Shown here: in pieces, positions 24,592 to 33,538 of the stretch
Layout of the letters: the number at the start of each line of letters is the position of its first letter
How positions within the stretch are numbered: position 1 is the stretch's first letter
Assembly (NCBI RefSeq): GCF_003991135.1
Contig: NZ_CP016379.1
Location: 2,356,001 to 2,420,000 of the forward strand
From: Anoxybacter fermentans
Lineage (GTDB): Bacteria; Bacillota; Halanaerobiia; DY22613
DNA: 64,000 nt
Direction: 5' to 3'
Notes under the pieces: generated by a model
The model's database searches: none
The model's input: only the letters and a program-made list of their open reading frames with translations
What the model was told of the DNA's origin: nothing
Translations under genes and position numbers: made by a program

Positions 24592-25281
24592 CTAAATCTC
24601 TACACTTTCCCCTGGATTAAGTACTATACACTTAGCATCTGTTTCCTTTTCTATACGGGATTTGAAAACCTTTGCATCCTGTTCAATCACTGGGAAAGTA
24701 TTATAATGAATCGGTACCACCCGTTTTGGTTTTAACATTTTAACTGCCCTAAGAGCATCATCAGGCCCCATAACATAATTATCACCAATGGGCAAGAGGG
24801 CCAGGTCAATCTCAAACTCTTCTCCAATAAATGCCATATCATGGAAGAGTCCAGTGTCACCAGCATGATAGACTGTTAAATCTTTCATCTGGATAACAAA
24901 CCCGCAGGGTTCCCCCAGATACATTGAATTACCATTTTCTACTATAGCAGAACTATGTAGAGCAGGCACCATCTTCACCCGACCGAAATCAAAATTATAA
25001 GAACCTCCAATATTCATCCCATGCACTTTAGGAGCTCCCTGGGCCTTGCAATATAAAGCTAACTCATGGATTGCCACAATGAGAGCATCAGAATTCTTAG
25101 CTATATTCACACTATCACCTAGATGGTCACCATGGCCATGGGTAATCAATATTCCATCTACCTTAAGGTCTGAAGCTTTTATAGCAGCTTGCGGATTACC
25201 CGTCAAAAAGGGGTCAATAACAACTTTTTTTCCTCCCTCTTCAATCAAACATGCAGCATGTCCCAAAAAAGTAATTTTCAT
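24592..25281 (-). CDS. Metal-dependent hydrolase (UPF0173, beta-lactamase fold)
   Basis: A 229-residue cytoplasmic metallohydrolase. The zinc motif is ILITHGHGDHLGDSVNIAKN (HxHxDH), with ligands also in AVHHA-like ALHSSAI, HAGDTGLFHDM and VPIHYNT. The family (YtkL-like) has no settled substrate. It is last in a tight four-gene minus-strand operon with a HAD phosphatase, a YlbF-family protein and a phosphodiesterase (gaps of 17-25 bp). Confidence 0.88.
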   Translation of the reverse strand: MKITFLGHAACLIEEGGKKVVIDPFLTGNPQAAIKASDLKVDGILITHGHGDHLGDSVNIAKNSDALIVAIHELALYCKAQGAPKVHGMNIGGSYNFDFGRVKMVPALHSSAIVENGNSMYLGEPCGFVIQMKDLTVYHAGDTGLFHDMAFIGEEFEIDLALLPIGDNYVMGPDDALRAVKMLKPKRVVPIHYNTFPVIEQDAKVFKSRIEKETDAKCIVLNPGESVEI

Positions 25282-25298
25282 TCTCCTATACTCCCTCC

Positions 25299-26033
25299 TT
25301 ATTTTCTATAAATCAAATTTTTCTCCATAATCTCATGATATAAATCCATTAAACTTCCCCTACCATCAGGAGTAAACCGTCCCGTTCCTCTATCAATTAA
25401 AAAATCCTCTACAATAAAAGTCTTCATCCCCAGAAGAGAAGCGGGTAGATCTTCTTCCATATCATTACCCACCATTAAACATTCCCGGGGATCAACACCT
25501 ATCTTTTCACAGATTTCTTTAAAATAGTTAGGATTAGGCTTACAAAAATGCATTATTTCATAAGATGTGATTAGTTTATATGGATAATCGGCCAACCCTA
25601 CCCAGCGTAACCGTTCTTTAACTGCGGCTTCTGGAAATATAGGATTAGTAGCAATAACCACTTGATATCCAGCATCAAAAATAACATCCATCAATTCTTT
25701 AGCTTTCCATCCTTCAAGTTTAAGATTGATTTCATCTTTTAACTTTGGAAAATCCTTCTCATAAAAAGCATCAAACTCAGGCATGGCTTCCTCAAATTTT
25801 AAAGGAACTCTTTTAAAGAAATCTTCAATAAATACCTCTTGATTAGTTTTCTCTGGATCATTATTTTTAATCATTTCCATAGTAGATGCATACAAATCCT
25901 TAATAAATTGTTCAGGTTTTATAATAGCAGCAAAGCGTCGTGTCAAAGCTTTAAAATATCTGTCAATGAAAATATCTAAATCCATAGGCAATAATGTTCC
26001 ATCCAAATCAAATAATATTGTTGTTATCTTCAT
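25299..26033 (-). CDS. HAD-family hydrolase
   Basis: A 244-residue phosphatase-like protein. Motif I FDLDGTLLPMD holds the nucleophile Asp and the acid/base Asp; motif II region VVIATNP; motif III K in FCKPNP; motif IV VGNDMEEDLPAS. An alpha-helical cap lies between residues 15 and 105. Substrate unknown. 17 bp downstream of it begins the beta-lactamase-fold gene. Confidence 0.88.
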   Translation of the reverse strand: MKITTILFDLDGTLLPMDLDIFIDRYFKALTRRFAAIIKPEQFIKDLYASTMEMIKNNDPEKTNQEVFIEDFFKRVPLKFEEAMPEFDAFYEKDFPKLKDEINLKLEGWKAKELMDVIFDAGYQVVIATNPIFPEAAVKERLRWVGLADYPYKLITSYEIMHFCKPNPNYFKEICEKIGVDPRECLMVGNDMEEDLPASLLGMKTFIVEDFLIDRGTGRFTPDGRGSLMDLYHEIMEKNLIYRK

Positions 26034-26058
26034 CTAGAATTACTCCTTTTAGTCAGTT

Positions 26059-26424
26059 TCAAGATTGCTTATCTTCTCTTTCAAAAATTTCTTTAAATCC
26101 AATCTCCAAATCTCCTGTTATAATCCGCTGTACATCATTCATCATAACAATAAGCCGTCTTTCTAATTCTAAATATCGCCTGATAGTTATATTCATTTGA
26201 ACTACTTCAGCTAATTTCTCAAACTGCTCTACCTCTGCATCTTCAAGCTTTTGGCCCATCATTTGTTTTGATTGGAGTTCAAATTGCTTACGTTGATAAT
26301 CCAGGAGCATCTTTTTAGTAGTTTCATCTGCTTCAACCTCTTTTTTAACCTTAAGATAATCCTGGTACTCATTAGAATTTTTTATCTCCCGTGCAAGTTC
26401 ATACGCTTTGTCATAAACAGACAT
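26059..26424 (-). CDS. YlbF/YmcA-family protein
   Basis: A 121-residue helical protein beginning SVYDKAYELAREIKNSNEYQ, with the family pattern LLDYQRKQFELQSKQMMGQK. In Bacillus relatives form a Y-complex that supports RNase Y-dependent mRNA processing and affects competence, biofilm and sporulation (known for the family). Whether the other two subunits exist here is not visible in the window. Second gene of the operon. Confidence 0.85.
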   Translation of the reverse strand: MSVYDKAYELAREIKNSNEYQDYLKVKKEVEADETTKKMLLDYQRKQFELQSKQMMGQKLEDAEVEQFEKLAEVVQMNITIRRYLELERRLIVMMNDVQRIITGDLEIGFKEIFEREDKQS

Positions 26425-26441
26425 ATTAATCCCCCCTAAAC

Positions 26442-26930
26442 TTATTTAAAATATTTTACTTTACCAATCAATTTCTTCTCTTGAGGAATCAATAGTCCAT
26501 AAGAGTAAAAGACCTCAAATCGCTTATCAGTTGGAGAGCCTGGATTAAAAATCAGAATTCCATTAACACGATCATTATAAGGTCTATGACTGTGCCCAAA
26601 AACAATAGCATCAACTTCATCATCTTCAAAGGTTTCCAATAAACGCCCCAGGGTATTACCATATGGACTGCTGTAGTGAACTAATCCGATCTTAAACCCG
26701 GCATATTCCACAATCCGTTTAGCCGGCAATTTTTCTCTAAGTTCAGGTGGGTCACAATTACCATAAACAGCATATACAGGTGCTATCTCCTCCAACTCTT
26801 TTAATACACTTTCTTCAACTATATCACCTGCATGTAATATTAGATCAACTCCTTTAAAACCCTGAATTACCTCCTTAGGTAATCCTTCAGCTCTTCGGGG
26901 AATATGGGTATCTGAAAGAACACCAATCAT
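26442..26930 (-). CDS. Metallophosphoesterase (YfcE/MJ0936-like)
   Basis: A 162-residue phosphodiesterase. All metal motifs are present: VLSDTHIPRRA, LHAGDIV, YGNCDPP, GHSHRP, and the Tyr-rich C-terminus. Family members act on small phosphodiesters; the true substrate is unclear. It is first in the operon, and its upstream 490 bp contain two inverted-repeat elements in tandem and nothing else recognisable. Confidence 0.9.
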   Translation of the reverse strand: MIGVLSDTHIPRRAEGLPKEVIQGFKGVDLILHAGDIVEESVLKELEEIAPVYAVYGNCDPPELREKLPAKRIVEYAGFKIGLVHYSSPYGNTLGRLLETFEDDEVDAIVFGHSHRPYNDRVNGILIFNPGSPTDKRFEVFYSYGLLIPQEKKLIGKVKYFK

Positions 26931-26998
26931 AAACTCACCTCTTTATCAATTAATATTTACTCATTAATATAATTTTCCCTTTTTAACATGATGATTTT

Positions 26999-27121
26999 AC
27001 TACAAAAAGCTAATTTTGAGCACCATAGAAATTTTTTATTAAACCATCTTAGTGAGATTTCCGTCGAACTTCAGATGGTTTGAAAAATTTCTTTTGAAGA
27101 GAAAAATTAGCTTTTTGCAGT
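26999..27121. repeat. Inverted-repeat element, short class (123 bp)
   Basis: Lacks the central part: the left arm to GATTTCCGTCGAAC joins straight to CTTCAGATGGTTTG of the right arm. The first end is ACTAC instead of ACTGC. Confidence 0.85.
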
Positions 27122-27145
27122 TTAATCATGATATAATATGATTAC

Positions 27146-27357
27146 ACTGTAAAAAGTTAATTTCGAGCGACATAGAAATTTTTCGCTAAACCATCTTAGC
27201 GAGATTTCAGTCGAAATAAGGCCTCATCACAGGGTGTGATGAGCTAGTTCTAAGGGCCAGGAGGGTCCTTTGATTAGGAAAGCCTTATTTCGATTGAAAT
27301 CGAGCTTTAGATGGTTCGAAAAATTTCTTAAAGAGCGAAAAATTAGCTTTTTGCAGT
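27146..27357. repeat. Inverted-repeat element, full length (212 bp)
   Basis: Only 24 bp from the preceding copy. The extended ends ATGATTACACTGT and GCAGTGTAACTAT are flanked by matching AAT triplets (27135-27137 and 27366-27368). The variant G/C pair (ACTGT..GCAGTGT) differs from neighbours, so this is not a simple tandem duplication. Confidence 0.9.
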
Positions 27358-27418
27358 GTAACTATAATATTACTAAAATATGATGATTATACACGATTCT
27401 TAAGAAAGGAGAATTTTT

Positions 27419-27994
27419 ATGCATAACAGCTTACAATATTCTCATCAATTAATTAAAACCCGGGTTCAACCCGGGGACCTGGTAGTCGATGCCACAGCAG
27501 GTAATGGCCACGATACCCTACTATTGGCTCAACTGGTAGGACCTAAAGGAAAGGTCTATAGTTATGATATCCAGGCCTGCGCTCTTAAAGAAACGCGTCA
27601 CCGCCTCCAAAAAGCCGGACTCCTCGAGCGGGTAAAATTAATCCACCGGGGCCATGAAACTATGGATCAGGATCTGGCTCCCGGTCAATCTATAAAGGCA
27701 GTCATGTTCAATTTAGGTTATCTTCCAGGTGGTAATCATTCCATCATCACCAAACCTGATACCACCATTCAGGCTCTCAAAATAGCCTTAAAACATCTTC
27801 TTCCACGGGGACTTATCACTATTGTTGCCTATCATGGCCATCCGGGTGGTAAAAATGAATTATCTGCTCTAGTTAAATATCTCTCTACATTAGATCAATA
27901 TAACTTTGACGTATTACAATATCAATTTATTAATCAGGTTAACCAACCACCTATCCTTTTTGCCATTGAAAAGAAAGCTAAGAGTAAGCTTTGA
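27419..27994 (+). CDS. SAM-dependent methyltransferase, MnmM/YtqB-like
   Basis: A 191-residue class I methyltransferase. The SAM motif is VVDATAGNGHDTLLLAQLVG, near the N-terminus; a second conserved block is VMFNLGYLPGGNHSIITKPD; the motif AYHGHPGGKNEL lies at about 140. Length and motifs match YtqB, which methylates the wobble uridine side chain of tRNA (5-aminomethyl-2-thiouridine; family knowledge). AAAGGAG lies upstream of the ATG. Its 3' end overlaps the convergent cysteine-rich gene by 17 bp. Confidence 0.82.
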   Translation: MHNSLQYSHQLIKTRVQPGDLVVDATAGNGHDTLLLAQLVGPKGKVYSYDIQACALKETRHRLQKAGLLERVKLIHRGHETMDQDLAPGQSIKAVMFNLGYLPGGNHSIITKPDTTIQALKIALKHLLPRGLITIVAYHGHPGGKNELSALVKYLSTLDQYNFDVLQYQFINQVNQPPILFAIEKKAKSKL

Positions 27995-28169
27995 TAAATG
28001 CCTTAATTGATCTGTCATAAGTCTTCTCTACTTCAGGTGGAAAGAAACATCCTGGAAGCTGATTCATCTTACGATGATATGCTATACACTCACAGCAAAC
28101 TCCTTTTCGTGGACAACCTGGATAAGTACAGGTACAGTTCTTTGAATTTTCCTTGACACAAGCCTTCAT
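27978..28169 (-). CDS. Cysteine-rich DUF6485-like protein
   Basis: A 63-residue soluble protein with seven cysteines in CTCTYPGCPRKGVCCECIAY and LPGCFFP, plus His in CIAYHR, so a metal or cluster site is likely. It ends EVEKTYDRSIKAFIKAYS. I believe this is the DUF6485 family; function unknown. Its last residues overlap the convergent methyltransferase gene. Ribosome site GGGGG 8 nt upstream. Confidence 0.75.
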   Translation of the reverse strand: MKACVKENSKNCTCTYPGCPRKGVCCECIAYHRKMNQLPGCFFPPEVEKTYDRSIKAFIKAYS

Positions 28170-28259
28170 TAAATCATTCCCCCTTGTTTAATTTTCTTTA
28201 AATTGATCTTTTATATATAATTCGTCCAGAAAATGATATAATCCTCCTGATCCTTGACT

Positions 28260-28318
28260 AAGCTCATCACTTCTTCATATGAGGCCATTCTTTTCAATTT
28301 CACTAAGATGGTTTAACA
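28260..28318. repeat. Decayed fragment of the inverted-repeat element (inverse orientation)
   Basis: Blocks AGCTCATCA, ATATGAGGCC, TCACTAAGATGGTTTAAC are the inner left arm read on the opposite strand, with its outer end missing. It abuts the next element, which suggests insertion of one copy beside an older one. Confidence 0.65.
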
Positions 28319-28331
28319 AATAACTGATTAA

Positions 28332-28487
28332 ACTGCCAAAAGCTAATTTTAAGCGACATAGAAATTTTTCGCTAAACCATCTCAGTGAGACTTCAGTCGA
28401 AATAAGGCCTCATCACAGGATGTGATGAGCTAATCAAGGGCCAGGATGACCCATTGATTATAAAGTGAAAAATTAGCTTTTTGCAGT
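28332..28487. repeat. Inverted-repeat element with one-sided deletion (156 bp)
   Basis: The left arm is complete to GGGCCAGGATGACCCATTGATTA and then jumps to AAGTGAAAAATTAGC, so most of the right arm is lost, unlike the symmetric short classes. It ends 24 bp before the stop codon of cas6. Confidence 0.85.
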
Positions 28488-28511
28488 AAAATCATAATTT
28501 GATTATGTTAT

Positions 28512-29258
28512 TCATCTAAGAAAATCAATCATCCCAAAACCTTGATAGTTAAATGAGCCCAACCCCCAACTAAAAGCTATTTTTAGAACTTTTTCAGGAC
28601 CTGTCATTTTAAATTTAAAAAGATAACCCTTAATATTTTTACCCTTATAATGAATCAAATTAGCTGCCCTTTCCAACTCAAATTTTTCCGGATCAATGAT
28701 GGTAAACTGAATATCTGCAGGATCAAAAACCTCTCCATAGATCTGCTTTACTTTAAAAATCAGATCACTCCTTAAAAGGTCATAAAACTCACTTTGTAAA
28801 GGATGGCAAAAAACCTCACGACCATCAGGACGAAATACCGATGTAACTACTGGTGCAAGCATAAAACAGGACATTTCTTCTGGCATTTCTGGATCTTTTA
28901 ACATCTGATGCCTCTCAACGGTAAATTTATTTTTACCAACCTTTATCTGATAACGCCCAATCAACCCATTAATTAATGTCTCAGCCAATTCATCTACAGG
29001 AGTGGAAATCAACCATTCCCCTTCTCCCTTAACAATTAACCCCTTGTGGGTAGCTTTATAATTATCGAATAACAGTCTTGAGAAGGTATATGGTTTAGCA
29101 GGCTTATCACCAATTAGTATTCCTTCCCCAAAAAGTTTTTCTGCCATTTGCTCATCTGCATCTTTTACAACTTCATAAATTAGATTGTTCAGATCAGCAT
29201 TATAATTATAGTCAATTAGCTGTTCTTCAACTGTTTTTAATTTCAGGCGAATTCGCAT
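28512..29258 (-). CDS. cas6: CRISPR-associated endoribonuclease Cas6 (orphan)
   Basis: A 248-residue protein of the RAMP fold that would cut CRISPR repeat RNA. It starts MRIRLKLKTVEEQLIDYNYN, the usual Cas6 first strand and helix, has the internal pattern KPYTFSRLLF, and ends with the glycine-rich loop GLGSFNYQGFGMIDF. A His near residue 23-30, the usual general base, is not evident, so catalysis may differ. There is no other cas gene and no CRISPR array in the window. GGGGG lies about 10 nt before the ATG. Nearest structured RNA-forming DNA is the hairpin element just downstream. Confidence 0.85.
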   Translation of the reverse strand: MRIRLKLKTVEEQLIDYNYNADLNNLIYEVVKDADEQMAEKLFGEGILIGDKPAKPYTFSRLLFDNYKATHKGLIVKGEGEWLISTPVDELAETLINGLIGRYQIKVGKNKFTVERHQMLKDPEMPEEMSCFMLAPVVTSVFRPDGREVFCHPLQSEFYDLLRSDLIFKVKQIYGEVFDPADIQFTIIDPEKFELERAANLIHYKGKNIKGYLFKFKMTGPEKVLKIAFSWGLGSFNYQGFGMIDFLR

Positions 29259-29371
29259 CACCTATTACCCCCTCTTTATTCAATTAAACATTATCCCCAA
29301 AATAGTCCCATTTCTTTTTCTATAACTACTTCGAGCTATATTCACCATTTTCCTTTAAATAAAATAATAAA

Positions 29372-29408
29372 ACCTGCCAGGAAAAAGAACCATTAAATCC
29401 TGGCAGGT
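29372..29408 (-). terminator. Terminator of the polyamine operon
   Basis: CCTGCCAGGA/TCCTGGCAGG, 10-bp perfect stem, followed on the minus strand by TTTTATTATTTTATTT. Confidence 0.88.
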
Positions 29409-29428
29409 GACTTTAAATTAATTTCATT

Positions 29429-30304
29429 TTATTTGTCCATAATCAGCAGTGCCTCACGCAAAAGTTTACCGGCAACAAAAACTGTGGTTTTACCAGGGTC
29501 ATAATCTGGAGCTACTTCTACAATATCTAAACCAACCAAATTTAAATCCTTCATCATATAAAGAGTATTAAACAATTCTCGAGAAGAGATTCCGCCCGGT
29601 TCAGGTGTACCTGTACCCGGAGCAAAAGCCGGATCTAAAACATCAATATCAATACTGACATAAACAGGGCGATTTCCAACAGACTTTATTACTTCAGGTA
29701 TTGCCTCAATCACTTTTGCCCGATAAAGATGGGTATTTTTTCTGGCCCAAGCTAACTCTTCTGGAGCACCGGAACGAATTCCCAATTGATAGAGATTTTT
29801 ACCACCAATATAACGGGCAACACACCCCATTACAGTAGCATGGGAAAGGGGTTCACCATAGAACTCCTCTCTCAAATCAGCATGAGCATCGAAATGGATA
29901 ATAACCAGATCAGGGTAATAACGATAAACTGCCTTTATAACCGGCCAGGTAATTAAATGTTCGCCCCCCAGAAAAATTGGCTTTTTACCGGCACTTACAA
30001 TAATTTCAGCAGCTTTTTCTATTAACTCCAGAGACTTTTCGACATTTCCATACGGTAACTCCAGATCACCTGCATCATAAAACTTCACTTCTTCTAAACT
30101 CTTTTCCAATTCAAAACTGAACTCTTCTAAACCGTAAGAAATATTACGGATTCCCTCAGGACCAAAACGAGAACCCGGCCGATAACTGACAGTAAAGTCC
30201 ATAGGTGCCCCCACAATAATAATGTTGGCCTCTTCTGGATTTTCTAGACTGCCCAGGAAACGAAGAGTTCCGGTCATTTGCTCAAGCTTGTCCAGGGTTA
30301 ACAC
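29429..30304 (-). CDS. speB: Agmatinase
   Basis: A 291-residue ureohydrolase that converts agmatine to putrescine and urea. Manganese motifs: FLGGEHLITWP (about 115), IHFDAHADLREEF (about 138) and SIDIDVLDPAFAPGTGTPEP (about 218). Agmatine is the product of the pyruvoyl arginine decarboxylase two genes upstream, so agmatinase rather than arginase is the natural call. It is the last gene of the run, 32 bp after the spermidine synthase gene. Confidence 0.93.
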   Translation of the reverse strand: MLTLDKLEQMTGTLRFLGSLENPEEANIIIVGAPMDFTVSYRPGSRFGPEGIRNISYGLEEFSFELEKSLEEVKFYDAGDLELPYGNVEKSLELIEKAAEIIVSAGKKPIFLGGEHLITWPVIKAVYRYYPDLVIIHFDAHADLREEFYGEPLSHATVMGCVARYIGGKNLYQLGIRSGAPEELAWARKNTHLYRAKVIEAIPEVIKSVGNRPVYVSIDIDVLDPAFAPGTGTPEPGGISSRELFNTLYMMKDLNLVGLDIVEVAPDYDPGKTTVFVAGKLLREALLIMDK

Positions 30305-30336
30305 CTTCTTTCTCTAATAAAAACGTTCGACAAAAA

Positions 30337-31176
30337 TTATTTTTGAGCAATCAAATCACGAACAAAATTTGGTAAAGCAAAAGCTGAACGGTGAATTTCT
30401 GGATTATAATACTTAGTATCAGAAGCAATAGCTTCTGCTCGACTCAAATCTGCATCTTCCGGTTTGTATTTCTTAGAACCCATAGAAAAGCTCCAGAGGA
30501 ATCCCGGATAAGTTGGAATAGTTGCCAGATATAATCTGGTAATGGGGAACACTTCGCTAATTGCTTGATATGTTGGTTTAATTATATCTTTATTCAAGAA
30601 AGGTGACTCTGTCTGTGCTACAAATAATCCATCCTCTTTTAATGCATCATAAACACTTTGGTAAAACTCTTTCTTAAAAAGACCTACCGCAGGTCCGATA
30701 GGATCAGTGGAATCAACCATAATTACATCATATGTATTTTTATTCTTTTTTATAAATTCAATCCCATCCTCAACAAAAATAGTTACTTTAGGATCATCTA
30801 AAGCACAGGCAATTTCAGGTAGGTACTTTTTACTGTTTTCAATAACCCGGCCATCAATCTCAATCAAATGAGCTTCTTCTATAGATGGGTGTTTGATAAT
30901 CTCCCTGATTGCGCCTCCATCTCCTCCACCAATTACAGCAACCTTTTTTGGATTTGGATGGGTAATTAATGGTACATGACTAATCATTTCATGATAAACA
31001 AATTCGTCTTCAATCGTAGTCATCACAATTCCATCTAAAATCAACATACGACCAAATTGCTCAGTATCAACTACGTCTAAACGCTGAAATTTAGTCTGTT
31101 CAGAATGAAGGTGTTTGGAAATTTTGTAACCATAAGCCAATTTATTATTTTGATATTCGGTAAACCAAAGTTCCAT
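30337..31176 (-). CDS. speE: Spermidine synthase
   Basis: A 279-residue aminopropyltransferase joining putrescine and decarboxylated SAM. Motifs: [19 protein letters not shown], the substrate-binding [28 protein letters not shown] and [14 protein letters not shown] with the catalytic Asp. The ATG at 31176 follows AAAGGAGG by 9 nt; a longer in-frame start at 31227 overlaps the upstream gene and is rejected. Between pyruvoyl ArgDC and speB. Confidence 0.95.
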   Translation of the reverse strand: MELWFTEYQNNKLAYGYKISKHLHSEQTKFQRLDVVDTEQFGRMLILDGIVMTTIEDEFVYHEMISHVPLITHPNPKKVAVIGGGDGGAIREIIKHPSIEEAHLIEIDGRVIENSKKYLPEIACALDDPKVTIFVEDGIEFIKKNKNTYDVIMVDSTDPIGPAVGLFKKEFYQSVYDALKEDGLFVAQTESPFLNKDIIKPTYQAISEVFPITRLYLATIPTYPGFLWSFSMGSKKYKPEDADLSRAEAIASDTKYYNPEIHRSAFALPNFVRDLIAQK

Positions 31177-31195
31177 AATAATAACCTCCTTTATT

Positions 31196-31654
31196 TTAAT
31201 ACCAGAGGGCAACGGCTGCAAAAGCACAACCGCATTTTTCTACACGGTGTTCAACAGCTTTTGCCATCACTCTGGTTAGCTTTAATCCGCGAATCTTAAA
31301 TGCTTCTTCTACCATTTTTATTACCTGTTCTTCAGCTTCTTTGGCTGAACAGGTTCCGGAATACTCCATTATCACTCCAAATGAATTTTCGGAAAATCCG
31401 ATACCTACACTTGCTGCAATCAACTCACCTGGTTTTTCACTCACAATAGAACCATATGCTGTTGGAGTTAAAGTACCAGGTGGGATATTCAAATTCTCGG
31501 CATATTCAGCCCCCGGTGGTAAAATACTCGAAACTTTTAACAGATTCAAGTTTCCGATTCCTGCATTTAGTAATGCATTATCAAAAGCATTTAACTCACT
31601 AGCACCTTCTGCCGTTCCAGCACAAATAGTGAATTTTTTTGGTGTTGGTAACAT
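31196..31654 (-). CDS. Pyruvoyl-dependent arginine decarboxylase
   Basis: A 152-residue proenzyme that self-cleaves to form a pyruvoyl cofactor and makes agmatine from arginine. The cleavage region is [20 protein letters not shown], where the Ser of VSS becomes the pyruvoyl group. Other motifs: [20 protein letters not shown] and [15 protein letters not shown]. This enzyme type is best known in archaea and chlamydiae; here it takes the place of the PLP-dependent SpeA. AAGGGGGG lies upstream of the ATG. Followed after 19 bp by speE. Confidence 0.92.
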   Translation of the reverse strand: MLPTPKKFTICAGTAEGASELNAFDNALLNAGIGNLNLLKVSSILPPGAEYAENLNIPPGTLTPTAYGSIVSEKPGELIAASVGIGFSENSFGVIMEYSGTCSAKEAEEQVIKMVEEAFKIRGLKLTRVMAKAVEHRVEKCGCAFAAVALWY

Positions 31655-31724
31655 ATCATCCCCCCCTTACATTTCTTCCTGTAATTTATAGTATAAGCAT
31701 TGTTATCAATGCTATGTATAGATT

Positions 31725-31767
31725 AAAACCCTATGATACTTACTCTAGATAAATATCATAGGGTTTT
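31725..31767 (-). terminator. Terminator between speD and the rest of the polyamine genes
   Basis: AAAACCCTATGATA/TATCATAGGGTTTT, 14-bp perfect stem flanked by A/T-runs; may attenuate read-through into the decarboxylase gene. Confidence 0.8.
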
Positions 31768-31824
31768 ACAATGTATCACCAGGTTCGGAACTCATAAAAA
31801 TGATAAACTCCTTCCTAGTTTTTG

Positions 31825-32220
31825 TTATGATACTTTTACTTTGGCATCTGACTGAAAGATACCCCTTTTCACTTCATTTGCGGTAACTGATTCGGCTTCG
31901 AATTTTTCGATTATATAGTCTACTGCGTCCCATGGATTAACACTTTCCCCACAGGTAAAAACATCAATGGCTGCATAACCTAATTCAGGCCAGGTATGGA
32001 TCGTTAGGTGTGATTCAGAAATAACAACAACACCACTCACACCTTGGGGGCTGAACTTATGAAAAGCAACCTCTCGAATTTCGGCTCCTGCTGACAATGC
32101 CGCATCAATCATAATCTTTTCCACACTCTTGACATTGTCCAGGAGCTCTACATTGCAGCCATAGGCTTCAAGTAAAACGTGACGTCCCAGAGCACCTCCT
32201 AATTGGCTCTTCATAAGCAT
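31825..32220 (-). CDS. speD: S-adenosylmethionine decarboxylase proenzyme
   Basis: A 131-residue class 1B proenzyme making the aminopropyl donor for SpeE. Self-processing occurs in SESHLTIHTWPELGYAAIDV at the Ser before HLTIH; FTCGE follows. ATG codons at 32220 and 32214 are both compatible with the AAAGGA site; I use 32220. Transcribed first in the polyamine block, with its own terminator. Confidence 0.94.
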   Translation of the reverse strand: MLMKSQLGGALGRHVLLEAYGCNVELLDNVKSVEKIMIDAALSAGAEIREVAFHKFSPQGVSGVVVISESHLTIHTWPELGYAAIDVFTCGESVNPWDAVDYIIEKFEAESVTANEVKRGIFQSDAKVKVS

Positions 32221-32267
32221 CAATCCTTTCTATGGGGATTAACATATTTGGGGGGTTCAACAAATTT

Positions 32268-32295
32268 ATTTTAGCAGATTACGGGGAAATGTCAA
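32268..32295 (-). promoter_or_regulatory. Promoter of speD
   Basis: Minus strand TTGACA (32295-32290), 16 bp, TAAAAT (32273-32268), 48 bp before the start codon. Confidence 0.65.
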
Positions 32296-32425
32296 TAACT
32301 TTTTTAAAAAATTTCTTTGCCACTTCTATGAAAAACAAAACTTTTTCGCTAATACATGCATTCTTATTATTTTGGTTATCAGGTTTTAACTCATGTATAT
32401 TTTTTTACTAATATTATATGATTAT

Positions 32426-32633
32426 ACTGCAAAAAGCTAATTTTGAGCGACATAGAAATTTTTCACCAAATCATCTTAGTGAGATTTCCGACGAAATAAG
32501 GCCTCATCTGAGGATTGATGAGCTAATCAAGGGCCAGGATAGCCCCTTGATTAGGAAGCCTTATTTTGGCGGAAATCAAGCTTTAGATGATTCGAAAAAT
32601 TTCTCAAGAAGTGAAAAATTAGCTTTTTGCAGT
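32426..32633. repeat. Inverted-repeat element, full length (208 bp)
   Basis: Extended ends ATGATTATACTGC and GCAGTTTAACCAT with identical TAT triplets immediately outside (32415-32417 and 32642-32644). Sits between speD (divergent side) and the PsiE-like gene terminus. Confidence 0.9.
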
Positions 32634-32670
32634 TTAACCATTATATTAATTAATCAAATTACCTTTTATT

Positions 32671-33315
32671 TTATTCTAATTCTTTTAAACGGGTTACTTT
32701 TATTTTTTCAATTACTCCATCTTCCATCCGATAAATACTTAATCCAACATCGGCAATTTTGATGGTAGTCCCAGGAACTAATTTTTTACCTTTCTCAGCC
32801 GCAATTCGTGCAACTACCCCTCCGATAGTCTCAGCTATATCCTCCGGGATAAAAGTATTTAAAGCCTTATTTAAGGAACTTACTTTGGTAGCAGCACCCA
32901 CCAAAATACCTTTCTCAGCTTCACGTTCCAGATCCCGGCCGTGAAGATATTTACGAATTGCAAAAATACCTCCAACAGCTAAAACTCCCATTAATATTTC
33001 AAGAAAGGATTCTGTGTAAATAACCATTTTTCTGGCAATAGCAAAAACTAATACCTCCAATAAACTATCTGGTGTATGCTTAACAAGCATAATTACCAAT
33101 TCAAGACCAATAATAAGCAAAAGGAGATGTCCTATAAAGTTTTTAAGGACATCATAAGCCATGCCTGTAGGAGCAGAATAAATAATACCTAAATATCTTG
33201 TCAAATCTCTAATCCCAATTAAAACTCCCGCAATGATAAATAAAGAAAGAATTGATTCAAAGATAATGACAATATTTTGAATCTTGGTTTTTAATTTTCT
33301 TTTATATTTTTTCAA
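32671..33315 (-). CDS. PsiE-like membrane protein with TrkA-C-like domain
   Basis: A 214-residue protein. Residues 1-125 have four transmembrane helices, for example IVIIFESILSLFIIAGVLIG and FIGHLLLLIIGLELVIMLV, in the pattern of the phosphate-starvation-inducible PsiE family (LVFAIARKMVIY). Residues 130-214 form a soluble ligand-binding-like domain ending IKIADVGLSIYRMEDGVIEK, resembling TrkA-C. The fusion suggests ligand gating, but no transport activity is proven for the family. Single gene. Confidence 0.7.
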   Translation of the reverse strand: MKKYKRKLKTKIQNIVIIFESILSLFIIAGVLIGIRDLTRYLGIIYSAPTGMAYDVLKNFIGHLLLLIIGLELVIMLVKHTPDSLLEVLVFAIARKMVIYTESFLEILMGVLAVGGIFAIRKYLHGRDLEREAEKGILVGAATKVSSLNKALNTFIPEDIAETIGGVVARIAAEKGKKLVPGTTIKIADVGLSIYRMEDGVIEKIKVTRLKELE

Positions 33316-33498
33316 AGTAATCTCCTTCCTTTATTAAAATTTTGATCCTTTCTGTAGATAATGCACTGTCCTTAAAAAAACCATATAATTCTTTCTTTAT
33401 TCTATTTTCGATTCCTCTTTTTATTATACTACATACAGCCGATTTGTCCAGCCTGATTATAGATTAAGCCCTTTCGGTAAGTAGTACCAGAAAAATAA

Positions 33499-33520
33499 AA
33501 ACCCCAAAATTAGGGGCTTT
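33499..33520 (-). terminator. Terminator of the selenoprotein gene
   Basis: CCCC-AAAATTA-GGGG stem followed on the minus strand by TTTTTATTTTT, 18 bp past the stop codon. Confidence 0.7.
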
Positions 33521-33538
33521 ATAATTTCTATACTGTGC

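Noticed and set aside
27350-27395. Promoter at the end of the element (TTGCAG as -35, TAAAAT as -10) driving the methyltransferase
   Set aside because: TTGCAG matches only the first three -35 bases and every copy has it; there is no pattern of -10 boxes at the right distance after other copies.
32418-32762. Open frame starting MIILQKANFERH, with similar frames at 39808-40005 and 51817-51999
   Set aside because: The shared protein words come from the inverted-repeat element (ATGATTAAACTGCAAAAAGC read in frame). No ribosome sites, frames end at different points, and they only reflect the repeat.
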